From positions 245,865,721 to 245,929,720 of the forward strand of contig CM019067.1 of the NCBI GenBank assembly GCA_009667805.1: a DNA stretch of 64,000 bases, in the 5' to 3' direction. Origin of the DNA: Leptobrachium leishanense. Taxonomy: Eukaryota > Chordata > Amphibia > Anura > Megophryidae. Of the stretch, positions 46,401 to 56,689 are shown piece after piece. The first letter of the stretch is position 1, and the number at the start of each line of letters is the position of its first letter. The notes below the pieces were generated by a model. The model was given only the letters and a program-made list of their open reading frames with translations, ran no database searches and was not told the origin of the DNA. Position numbers and translations under genes: made by a program.

Positions 46401-47211
46401 GACGTGGTTTCCTCAGTGTCTGCACCGGCCTGTTGGTAACTTGCAGCCAGCTCTCCTGCTCTCTGAGAACCATGACTCCTGGTAACCCACTGTGATCCCT
46501 GGCAACCCACCGTGATTCCTGTTTTCCACCGTGTTATGCTTCAGCTTACCCTCCATAGCTTTCAGTGTTCCTGTGCCATCCTGATATCAGACCTCTGCTG
46601 TAGGACTTTGACCACCCTTCTGTCAGCCACCTGCCTCGACCCTTGCTATGGACTGTGACTATTCTATTTGGATTTGCCCCTTTTGGAAACTGTGCATGGA
46701 ATACCCTATTACCCATATTGTTCCTAGTCTTCTGCACATCGTGTCTACTGGTCTTCAGCTCCCCTCCTTGCCCTGTCTATCTGGTCTCTGTAACTTTCCT
46801 TGTGTTTCTTAGTTTCTCTGTGTCTCCTGATTTCTGTCTACAGTCAGTCCTCTTCCTGTCTTGCTCCCTTTTGTCTTTATTTTCCGTATTATTTGTATTT
46901 TCTGTGTATTACCTGTCCAGCCCAGTTCCCGTCCTGTCCACCTGTTCTTCAACCCCTTTCCTGTCCTGTCTGCTTGATGTGTTCATTCCCATGTATGGTG
47001 TATATCTGACCAGCCCCATTCCTGTATAGCCCATCCACCTCCCTATACTTCCCTGTTTCTTTAGTGTTCCTTTTGGTTTACTCCTGTGCCTTATCCAATA
47101 AACCTGTGTTCATTACCTCTGAATATTCGCCTCACTCCTCTTTTGCAATTGCATACCGTGATCAAACCAGCTCACTGCACACTGAATCCTGGCACCATGG
47201 GAAATTTGACA
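46401..47211 (+). mobile_element. LTR-like sequence with AATAAA signal
   Basis: Pyrimidine-rich plus strand followed by a polyadenylation signal AATAAA near 47097 and a GGCACCATGGGAAATTTGACA-like end (47190-47211). This resembles the R/U5 part of a vertebrate LTR. The start is unclear and no target duplication was found. ORFs across it are compositional. Confidence 0.35.
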
Positions 47212-47379
47212 CAGACAGCTGTGTGAATACACTTCTGCTCCCACGGCCCAGCCGTGGGAACAGGCGTGTATTAATACAGTGTATGTAATAGTAAAAATAA
47301 TAATACTATTTACTAAATACTATAGTAAAAAATAAAAATAATATTAATAAAATATTATATTTGTTTATTAAAACCTATC

Positions 47380-47640
47380 ATATTCTCCTGTTTAAACTTG
47401 TCAAATTGAAACACTGAAATCAGGTAATGTCGCCTCAATCCGGTGCAATTCAGCGGTCTGTAAATAGAGGAATAATTCAATAGTTATCTCTATGGGATAA
47501 TTTCACTGTCAATTTCACTGCACTTCGGTGCGATTAAACAGCACCGAAATTGGCCCATAGAGAACTATTGAACTGACTCTACTATTCACAAACCGTTGAA
47601 TTGCACCAAACTGCACCGATTTGCAGCAAAATACACCATA
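47380..47640. mobile_element. Diverged MITE A-like element
   Basis: Phrases GGTGCAATTCAGCGGT, TCTCTATGGGATAATTTCAC and the inverted TTGGCCCATAGAGAACTATT suggest a foldback related to family A or to 31000-31140. Termini not defined. Confidence 0.4.
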
Positions 47641-48179
47641 CTCCTCCGCTGTATTCCCATTTGGACTGTACATTTTGCACTTTATTTACCTGGACTATAT
47701 AATAGAACGGCTGTCTAGGAAAAATTTTTTGAATTTGCACTATTGCACTGTATGCACTTTGTGGTACCAACTGATTGTGGATTTGCACTGTAACCTAAAT
47801 AGCACTTTATTACAAGTTACTTAAGACTGCATTAGATCACTATTGGATCACTATCTATTCTGATTATAATATCGGTCAGCAACTACTGTATAGAATAACA
47901 TTAGCATATTTTTTACCTTGTATCACTGAATTCACTGATATTAGACTTAACCTAACCTACAGGTTTACCAATCCAATGCAATTGAACTATTGATAATCCT
48001 ATTGCGCCACTAGGAACCCACACCCCTTTTTTTTCTGTTCCGTACACTGCACATTTCTGTCGAGGTGTTGTGTATTTCCCTTGTTGGCAGCACAAACCCT
48101 TTAAATCCAACAGCTACTAATTAGTGCTTCCACAGAACCATACAATATCTCTGTCCATTAGCTTAAGGTGCTGAATTCA
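47641..48179. other. Intergenic, no features
   Basis: No recognised gene or repeat. Confidence 0.5.
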
Positions 48180-48335
48180 TCCGAATCGATCAGAAGCGAT
48201 TCGTTATAAATCATTTCGGTTCATTTCGGAATATAAATATATGTGATTTGTATTTCGGAAGTAGTTCCAAAATAACAAATCCCTGAAAGTTGGACAAAAT
48301 GCGATTTGTAGGAAAACTAAGGCACATGTCTACTA
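48180..48335. mobile_element. hAT right end
   Basis: Ends GGCACATGTCTA as in the 8485-10010 element. The preceding TTTCGGTTCATTTCGGAA words resemble the 53378-54132 family. Left end missing. Confidence 0.5.
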
Positions 48336-48824
48336 GATACTATAGCACTCCACTCACTGCGAAGATTTTAAAGAATTCGTACATGATCTCATAGACACGA
48401 AAACATTACTTCTGCTAGCTTTATATTAAATACATAATGAATGCTCTTACACATATTTCATTTTGGGATTTTGTAAACTTTGGTGTCGAAAAGTGACATT
48501 TGCAGTGTGCTTATTTAGGATATTTGTGTCACTTTTTCTTACATCCATTTTACTTGCTCTAGCTGTCTTGTTCATGTTTGCAGAAGGAGGATCACTGCCC
48601 TCATTGATCTCAGAATGTGCAGAACAGGAGCATTCTATGGGCATTCCTTGGTTTTTACACGGTACTAATTAGATCAGTCTCGATAATTGCAAGCACTACA
48701 TTTGCCGTAAATCAGGCTTAACCCCATTCAATTAACTACCAGGAACTCACAAATCTTGTATCATTGTGATTCCAAAGATTAGTATTTGGTCGATCTTCCC
48801 GCCTCCACTATTTTAGCTTTATAA

Positions 48825-49275
48825 CCCCTTCACTACAATTATCAAGTATACTCAATCTTAAAACCCCCCTGCTGTTGCCACAACATCGAGCTAACTCGAT
48901 CTGTTCCTATTCTGGAGTAGTGCAAAGGAATTTCTTTAACGCAAATGACATTAATTTGCAAATGGTCTCCAGAATGTGGCGCTAAAGTTTCAACACATTG
49001 CACATGATAGCTAAAGTCTTGCATTTTTTTGAAAGCTTTTGAGTTCTGTTTTTTCCTTCCAGAAATCACGAAATCCAAGCTGTAATGTACATATAGTAGC
49101 ACTTTTTTGTCAGAAGAGGGAGTCCAATGTCTGTCAAATAATACTTTTGTACATTGAAAATACACAGTGGGATGCTTCTTGAATTATTTTTACAGTGGTT
49201 AATAGAAAGTGATTTTCCATAAAACCACTGGGTTCTGCTAGTGGATTAAGGGAAAATCACTTGGTAGTGAAAGGG
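48825..49275. mobile_element. TTAA element family T
   Basis: The left ACCCCTTCACTAC is preceded by TATA (TTAA expected) and the right TTGGTAGTGAAAGGG is followed by TTGA, so both targets are one base off. The right side contains a hairpin AAGTGATTTTCC/GGAAAATCACTT around CATAAAACCACTGGG. Confidence 0.6.
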
Positions 49276-49549
49276 TTGAGAATAAACATCTTGGATTATT
49301 CCATTCAAATGCTTCTCAGGAAAAAGGTAAAAGAGGGAAACGTGTACTTTTATTAGGGTAAGTAAAAAGAGAGAAATTAAATAATATCATTAATAAAACT
49401 CAAAGAGGTTGTTAGATGTTTTATTTCTAAGTGTAATATTCCCCATTAGAAATAATAACTGCAACTACAAAAGGTAGCTGCATGAATTTCCAACACAAAA
49501 GATATAATTCTTGGACATTATACACAGGGAAAATTGTTATTTAGGATTA

Positions 49550-50097
49550 CACGTAGATACTCGAGTATAACACGACCCGAATATAACGCGACAGATAGAG
49601 AATTATTATGGAAATGAGAGAATACTCAAGACTTGAATATAATGCGAGGAACACAATTGTACTGTACCGGTAAACAATTAAAATCCTTCCAGGATCTCTT
49701 AACACAGTCAGGCTCCCCCTCAGACCAGGGTGCTATGCTCTAGAATGATTGCAGTTGTTACTAAGTATGAAGCCACCGGTCACTCGTCTTCTTTACTAGC
49801 GATTAGATGACCGGCGGAGGCGAGCGAGGTGAATGATTGGCTTAAACCAAGCGTGCCCTCTGACCAGGTTGGATCCCACCTCTCCCGAATCTGGGAGTTC
49901 CTGAAGTGTTTCCAAGCATCAGGGAGCCCACATTCACTTCAGCGAGACTACCGGAACTTCCGGGAGACTTGAGATCCAGAGTAAGGCAAGTTTTGTTTAC
50001 ACGCGATTCAGATGTCTGGACTATAACGCGACCCCTCCAATTTTAAGGTAACATTTTGTCACCAAAATCTAGCGGTAGTATACTCGAGTATCTACAG
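49550..50097. mobile_element. Tc1/mariner-like MITE
   Basis: 548 bp with ends CACGTAGATACTCGAGTATA and TATACTCGAGTATCTACAG, flanked by TA (49548-49549 and 50098-50099). The TATAACGCGACC phrase occurs near both ends in mirror orientation. The TA target fits Tc1/mariner. No transposase. Confidence 0.75.
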
Positions 50098-50639
50098 TAC
50101 ATGTTGTATGTACAGGTAGGAGATATATATATAAATATACACAAAGAGTGAGAGCACAACTGGACTTAGTAAAAAACAATATTTAATAGGAACGCATTAA
50201 AACCCCAATGTTTCAGCTCCTAAGAGCCTTTGTCAAGGGATATGACATAAAACTCACAAACATACTTATTTCTTAAATGCACAAACTCACCACCCAATTG
50301 TTTGCCGCTGCTTCTGAGGCCACGCCGGAGAGGAATCAAGCCTAAGCCTGTGTTAGACGCTAAGCATGTGTCGCACTGCTGAGCGTGTCATCATGGGCGC
50401 CGAGGATTTCGTTGCCTTAGCAACCTGTAAACCATTGCGACTGCATGGCGACCTGACACGTAAGCAAGGAATACGATACGGACAACGCAAAATATATATT
50501 GATCAGCATCCATTCGCTGGGCAAGTACATGCATCAAAATAATGAAAACCACAGAGCAAATAAATATTGAATGCCTGGATTACCCACCAAGCGCAACAAA
50601 AGAAAAATGTGGGGGTGAGATGTGCTATGTGAATGAGAC

Positions 50640-51290
50640 TAAAGTGAAGTAGAGAATAAAATGAGATGCAATGTAAAACCGTGGCGTGTGAGAAAAATAA
50701 CTGCAGAATGCAGGGGTGAAAGAAAAAAAAGAAAACAGTGAATGGAGTGAAGGAATGGGGAATGAAAGTGAGAATGAATGTGGATAAAATTAAAAACGGT
50801 GCTGTGGAAGTGATGGGAGTGAAGTGCTAAGAACAAGGAAAGATGGAGGTCTCGTGAAGTGAAAGTGAAACGACTGACTGGTACAAAAGTGATATGGGAC
50901 TGTGAGAAGGAAAAATCTAAAAGAGTGAAAAGGGATGCATGCAGATGGAACTGGGAAATATGTGATGGGAGTGGAAGTGGTGGAAGTAGGCTGGAAGTGA
51001 AAGAAGCAGAGTAAAGATGAGGACAGACCTACGTTAGTAAGAGTACAGATGATAAATGTAAGTGGAATGTGAGTGAAACGGATGACTAGTGCAAACATGT
51101 TGTGAGACTGTGGGGAAAAAAGGATGAAAAGAGTACATGCAGATGAAAGCCGAAAATTGAATGATAAAGGTGAAAGTGGTGCAAATATGGTGGAAGTGAA
51201 AAAAAGGAGATGGGGACAAAACTGTGTGAAGTAAGAATACAGATGACGTGTGAGAATGATGCGAAAATAGTCAATCCCATAAGAGCAGTC
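50640..51290 (+). repeat. Purine-biased imperfect tandem repeat, ~209 bp unit
   Basis: The plus strand is dominated by G and A with GTGAAAGTG-like words. TGACTGGTACAAAAGTGATA near 50875 and TGACTAGTGCAAACATGTTG near 51085 mark corresponding points about 209 bp apart, followed by GGGACTGTG/GAGACTGTG and GATGCAT.../GTACATGCAGATG. The His/Ser/Phe-rich minus-strand ORFs come from this bias. 50100-50640 holds a TA-rich run and the AATGTTTCAGCTCC phrase. Confidence 0.6.
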
Positions 51291-51494
51291 ATTAGGTTAG
51301 TATGTTAGGACCTGCTAAAGGTGGGGTATAGTGGCAGGCTTGAGCAATCCATGGCCATGCATTGTGAACTAAATCTCCACCATTTTTTCACCAGAGCTTA
51401 GCACCAAAGCTTAGCACCAAATTTAGACAGTAGCTATGACTGGCATAAAACAAAAGTGGGCCTTCATGGGTCCATAAGGGATAGGAAAGATCTA

Positions 51495-52372
51495 CAGGGT
51501 TATTCAAAGAGAGCCGATCTGGCCCCGAAATGTAACTGGACACCGAAATTCAGTATACGGTTACATTTCCTGGCCATACGGCTATGTGGGAGCAGGCAGT
51601 TTGCCAAATGTTGGCAAATTGCCTGCACGTACGGTGCCTGTTCGAGGGCAGTGAAATCCCCCATAGAGAAGCAATGGTTTGTCTATTCAGAGAACACCGA
51701 ACAGCAGTGAAAAGCTGCCGAAGTGCCCTGCTGTTCGGGTGGTTTCATTCGACCGGTTTATTCCGGAGAATCCCAAAGGCATCAATGTTAAAAATATTCC
51801 CATTTTAACTCAATATCTAATAAACCGTTTATTATTTTATTCTACAGTAAAAAGTCTCTTTATTTTTAGATTTTTTTGGATCTTTTAGGCATTTTTGTCA
51901 ATTTTTTTTCCATTTTTTCTTTTTAAAATCGTTTTTTTTTTGCTGTAACAGACCTTTTTATTATCATTCATAGGATCTTATATGTAAATTCCAGACATTT
52001 TCGCTAAGTAGTTTTTCTGCAAACAGCGCTTCAATTTTCAAACTTTCAAACAAACTGGGTTTTTTTTCTTCACCCCATTCGTCTGCGTGTCGGCTTTTTC
52101 CGGCGGCTGCTCTGCGCTGTGATCGCTGGCTGCTCGGACATTTCCAGCGTGTTCAGCTTTTTTTGCAGCGGTTTCTGCGGGTTTTCGGTGAGTATTCGGT
52201 GAGTGCTCAGCAAGTGTTCTGCGGATTTGCGGCGAGTATTCCCTGCACTACGGGGGCCCTGCGGTGCTTGCTGAATACACCGCGGGGTCGGCGAACTAGG
52301 AATCGCCGAATCGCCCTGAAGTGCGGGGAACGAAAAGTCACTGAACATGCAGTGACTTTTCGAATAACCCTG
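51495..52372 (+). mobile_element. MITE family A, complete copy
   Basis: 878 bp with ends CAGGGTTATTCAAAGAGAG and TTTTCGAATAACCCTG and CTA on both sides (51492-51494 and 52373-52375). It serves as reference for the truncated copies. Near the right end GTCACTGAACATGCAGTGAC forms a short hairpin. Confidence 0.88.
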
Positions 52373-52375
52373 CTA

Positions 52376-53175
52376 GCCTGACATAATGAATTGCATGGAG
52401 AAGGGTAAAAGTGTTCACAAAAATCTGAGGAAAATTGTAGTACAGACCTCAATCATTTCTTTTTATGAACAAGGTTAATAAATGAAGATAAAATCATTAC
52501 TATTTTTAAAAGAAATTGCATAAAATTTACAGCCTTATCTACTCCGATGTGTAATGATTCTATGGGCTCTTTAATAGCAGTGTGTTTGGTGTAACGTGAA
52601 ATTATTGGTAAAATTACCGCTCTGCTACCACCTCCATCTGGACATTGTTCAGTTCCACCTATTTAATTATTAGCAATTCTGTAATTAATTCATTTACCAA
52701 ATCTCTGATAAAAGGAACTAATAGAGGTAGATTATAGATTTCCATTTCGAGAATAATTTCACAATCCGTCTTTTATATTTATCTTTCCTAGTTATCGATA
52801 CTGGCTTTTTTAAATTCTTCCTTTGCTTTCATCTTCCTTCTCATCTGCAGTGTATTCGTTTGGTTTACTATCTGTGAAACTGGGATGAACAGATCACAAA
52901 TTACTACCCAACAACTGTGACTTCAATCCCTTACTCTAATTTACTGTTACCTCCTACACTACCTCTTCATTAAAAATTGTGTATTTAAAAAACTCATAGA
53001 AAATATCTTTTACTACGGGTTTATATGTTCAAAACTTATTTTTTAACTGTTTAGATCATTTTGTTAAAACATAACAAAAGTGAAGTAAAAAAAAAGGTTA
53101 TTCTCCGCATGACTATTTTTTTGCTTTTCTACTGTTTTTATGTTTTCCACTAGTATGTATTCCTGAAAATAAGAA
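52376..53175. other. AT-rich intergenic stretch
   Basis: No recognised gene or repeat. Confidence 0.5.
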
Positions 53176-54658
53176 GGGCTCTATTAACTTCTTCGCGCAA
53201 ACGTTAACGCGTGCGCACAAACATATTAACGCGAGGGGAAAAACCTTTGCGCAGAACGTCGTATTACAATGTCTGCGCAAAAAATGCGCGTTAACGTCTA
53301 CCGCTGGTGAAACTGCGCGAACCATTGCTAGCGTAATGTACATTGCACGTCCTATACTTAACATTGTGAGCGCAAGTTAGGGATGTGCGTTTCGGGTTTC
53401 GGAATTTTCACGAAATTTCCCGATTCGTGTTTTCGGATGCGGCCGATTTTCCAAAAATTTTTAGATCCGAAAATGGCAAATCCGAAAAGTTTTCCGAGCC
53501 GAAACGAAAAATTTTCGAATGGACTTGAAATGTGTCAAATCGAAATTTATTTTCGTTCTATTCATGATTTCGGTTCCATTCGTGATTTTGGTTCCATTTC
53601 GGTAATTCTGGACATCGTATATTTAACTATTATCGGTTATATCGCTGATTCTGTAAATTTTGTATTTGTAAATGCGTATCACTTGTTTCTTGTGGCATTC
53701 GGGTCAGTTTAGCGTTTTTTAAATCATTTTGTTAATTTTTTTTGTTCCTTGGCTTTCATACCATTTTAATATGATTAAATAAAGTTGTGAAATGTATATT
53801 CAATTATTCATAAGAAAAAAAGGATCTTTATTTAATAAAAAAAACACGATAGAATCGCCAGAATTATCGTAGACACTTTGAAACGAGGAGAACAGAAGTT
53901 CCGAAAAAACAAAAATTTCCGAAATTTCCGAAAAGTCGATACAAAAAACTAGCAAAGTGACACGAAAATACGAAAAATGGTCGATATTCCGAAAAAAAAT
54001 GTACACGAAAACGATCCGAACCGAACTGAATCGAAACAGAAATCGGTCGCAACGAGCCGAATCGAAAAGTTTAAACATCCGAACAAATCGAACCGAATCG
54101 AACCGAAAAAAAAAAATCGGTGCACAAGCCTAGCGCAAATGCGTTTGTGCGCTGGTACGCGGATGGTATTACAATCTATGCGCAAAATTTAAACTGACAA
54201 CGTTTGCGCGTATAATTTTAACGTCTTCTAAAAGCTGGTGTTAATGGCAAATCTGAACGTTCTGGCCGAAACCAAATACACCAGCGCAAAAAAAAATACA
54301 GCAAAGTGTAGTTACACTTTCTACGGATACCCAAACAATAAAATAGAGAGGTTGTGCATGTTTTTATTATTGCTGCAACATATATACTCAGATTGATTTT
54401 GACAGGCGCAATAACTTAACTTGAGACAATTGTGGTTCTTAATTCAGATTGGCTGAATCGCGTGAAAAAACAGTCCGCCCACCGATTTCTGCGTGCGCGT
54501 TTTTGCGCGTCTTTTTTACGCGCGTTATTTTTGGATGGATGAAAAAATGCGCTCGGATTGTAATACCAGCGTTAATTTACACGCGTTATCGTTTAACGCT
54601 GCACGCAAAAAAAATAGCGCTGCTCGTGCGCTTTTGCGTGAAGAAGTTAATAGAGCCC
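53176..54658. mobile_element. Harbinger-type MITE family B, copy 6, with nested hAT
   Basis: Ends GGGCTCTATTAACTTCTTCG and GAAGAAGTTAATAGAGCCC. Without the insert at 53378-54132 and its duplication it is about 720 bp, the family size. Family landmarks (CATACTTAACATTGTGAGCG-like, ACCCAAACAATAAAA, CAGATTGGCTGAATCGCGTG) lie on both sides of the insert. The external duplication is not clean. Confidence 0.85.
53378..54132. mobile_element. hAT MITE nested in MITE B
   Basis: 755 bp, ends TAGGGATGTGC and GCACAAGCCTA. Flanking 8-mers GCGCAAGT (53370-53377) and GCGCAAAT (54133-54140) differ by one base, an hAT-type duplication. The left half is full of TTTCG words and the right half of CGAAA words, a loose foldback. 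Same family as 13395-13762. Confidence 0.85.
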
Positions 54659-54659
54659 A

Positions 54660-55320
54660 AGTGTATTATGTTATACAACTTACTCTTGATCGTAAGTCAT
54701 TTTTACCTTTTTCGTTTCACTCATTGAAAATTGTACTTGACAAAGAAATAAAAATATACACATTCAATCATTCAATGAAAGTTTGTGATTTGTAGGAAAA
54801 TGGCATAAACTACATATGAAAACCTAAAACTAGAGACTCGGATGCAAACTTTTTTCAAATGATCCTCTTTATTTTAAAGAACAGTTAAAAAAGATGATGT
54901 AAAGTTAGCGTACAGTGATCAAATACAAGTAAATTATTCTACTCTGAACAACTTGGGCAGAGGAACCTATTGATCCTACTTTTTTCTTTCCTTTTTGTTG
55001 TTGGGCTGCCATTGAAATCAGTATACCATACAGCAACTATCAACTGCACTGGCATAACAGATGTATTTGACATTTGGTCTCTATTCCGGTGATAGTAAGA
55101 AGCTAACGGGTATATGCGGAGCAAGCCATTAGGCCTTAGTGACTCCCACTTACCGATCCTATTATGAAACAGTCGCTATGTTAGCAGCTTCTTTCATAGT
55201 CTGATGGAGCTGATAATACATACCAGCAGTTCATTAGACACAATCTAGACAAGCTAAGTCCTGTACAATTTTGTATAAGCAGGTTTGCTCATGGTTTGCA
55301 GAAGGACACTAGAAAATAAT
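54660..55320. other. Intergenic, no features
   Basis: No recognised gene or repeat. Confidence 0.45.
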
Positions 55321-55328
55321 TGTTTCCA

Positions 55329-55382
55329 ATGGCCTTTGGCAAGCGACGAGAGAAGGCTGTTCTCTACCCCGGAGGAACAAAG
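55329..55382 (+). other. Candidate short first coding exon
   Basis: ATG at 55329 opens 18 codons, MAFGKRREKAVLYPGGTK, ending in phase 0 at a strong donor G|GTGAGTAT (55383). The area is not an obvious repeat. I cannot identify the peptide, and no second exon was found with confidence before the chromovirus at 55990. Could be a host exon or chance. Confidence 0.25.
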
Positions 55383-55989
55383 GTGAGTATATTTTTTTAT
55401 GTACTTTTTAAGTATTAAGTGACTTTGCAATTGTATATTTAATTACCCAGTTGAGATGAGAATAATAAGCAACCTTGTAATGTATTTTATTGCTCACTTG
55501 TTAACCATAATGAATTGGTTGGAATAGACACCAATGGAACGGATGAAGAGCATCTATCGTGCTTACTTATAAGTGCCATCATCTAGGTGACATCTTTAAA
55601 ACAGCATTGGCTTGGCACAGCAACCTGACTCCACTCAATGTTGCTGGTTTTTACCAGTTAGATGAGATCAGAAGAGCTATCCCAATGAAAAGAGGCAATG
55701 TTGATGCTTATCAAGTGAGAATGACAACTGCACTTTAAATGTGAGATCTCGTGAACCTCATTGCATGGTTTTGCAAGAGGTGAATGCTACAGTCAAGGAA
55801 ATGTATGCTGAGGAGCTCTGTGTAAACACAGGCCTCCAGCTTGCCCACATGTGTAAGTGCCTTATAGACAAGCTATTTTGAATATTTTCCAAATGGCAAA
55901 TTGCACAGTGAAGGATATTCATCTTTCTTTATCTCGTTTTCATTGAATTTCTTTATTTGATTTGGTGGTATAAGTTGAAGTAAAGAGTT

Positions 55990-56689
55990 TGTCACGTATC
56001 CCCCTGAATACCAGAATATTGGTCCCTATACGCAAGACGCTCTCTAGCCTTCCGATCCTTAAGTGGTCGGCACGTCTAGATAGATATTTCGGTTCACAAG
56101 ACAGAGTACCCACAAGGGTTAATATCAGACAGATATACAAGGCCTTTAGATAGTTTGTTCTCCCCAGGACTTTAGTAATATAAGAGGTAGTCTGCTGTAT
56201 GCTTAGGGTTACACACAGACTAACACCGGTACCAAAGTTAGGAGCAGAACCGTTAGAGAAGTCGTTGACAAAATCAGGAGTCATACACAGAGGTGGTTCT
56301 TTGCCAATGCCAGGGGTCATACACAGAGGTGGTTCGTTGCCAATGCCAGGGGTCATACACAGGGGTGGTTCTTTGCCAATGCCAAGGGTCATACACAGAG
56401 TGGTTCGTTGCCAAGGCCAGGAATCATTCACAGAGAATATTATGCAGCCAGAAAACAAGGTCAGACACGGACAGTACCAAAAATCGCAAGAGCTCTGCGG
56501 GAATGCAATACCACGTCAGGGCACGGGTAAAACAGTGAAGCCGGGTTTTAAAACCGGCGGGTCCGCGTCATCACGCCAGGTCCCGCCCCCGGCGTCCACG
56601 TGAGCGCAACCGGCTGCAATATCAATCGGCGCCTGGCCAGCGAGCAGCGTGGAAGCCGCTGCCAGGCGCCCAATGGATCGATACGTTAC
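55990..56689 (-). repeat. 3' LTR of the chromovirus
   Basis: TGTCACGTATCCCCCTG at the left and GATCGATACGTTACA at the right. It is followed at 56690-56711 by GAACCCCCCCCTCAAAGG; on the element strand this is a G-rich polypurine tract just before the LTR, the plus-strand primer site. Confidence 0.93.
56280..56430. repeat. 36-bp tandem repeat in the 3' LTR
   Basis: Four to five units of GTCATACACAGAGGTGGTTC continuing TTTGCCAATGCCAGGG. One unit has lost a G (CAGAGTGG) relative to the 5' LTR. Confidence 0.9.

Noticed and set aside
46643..47029. 128-codon Cys/Ser/Val-rich ORF
   Set aside because: Pyrimidine-rich LTR-like DNA; composition explains the open frame.
46193..47211. Full solo LTR starting TGTCACGACACAG
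   Set aside because: The start lies inside a separate inverted repeat and no target duplication flanks it; kept only as LTR-like from 46401.
50639..51292. His/Ser/Phe-rich minus-strand ORFs
   Set aside because: Produced by the purine-biased tandem repeat, with no conserved domain.
53383..54192. Several ORFs over the nested hAT MITE
   Set aside because: Come from TTTCG/CGAAA word repetition; no transposase motif.
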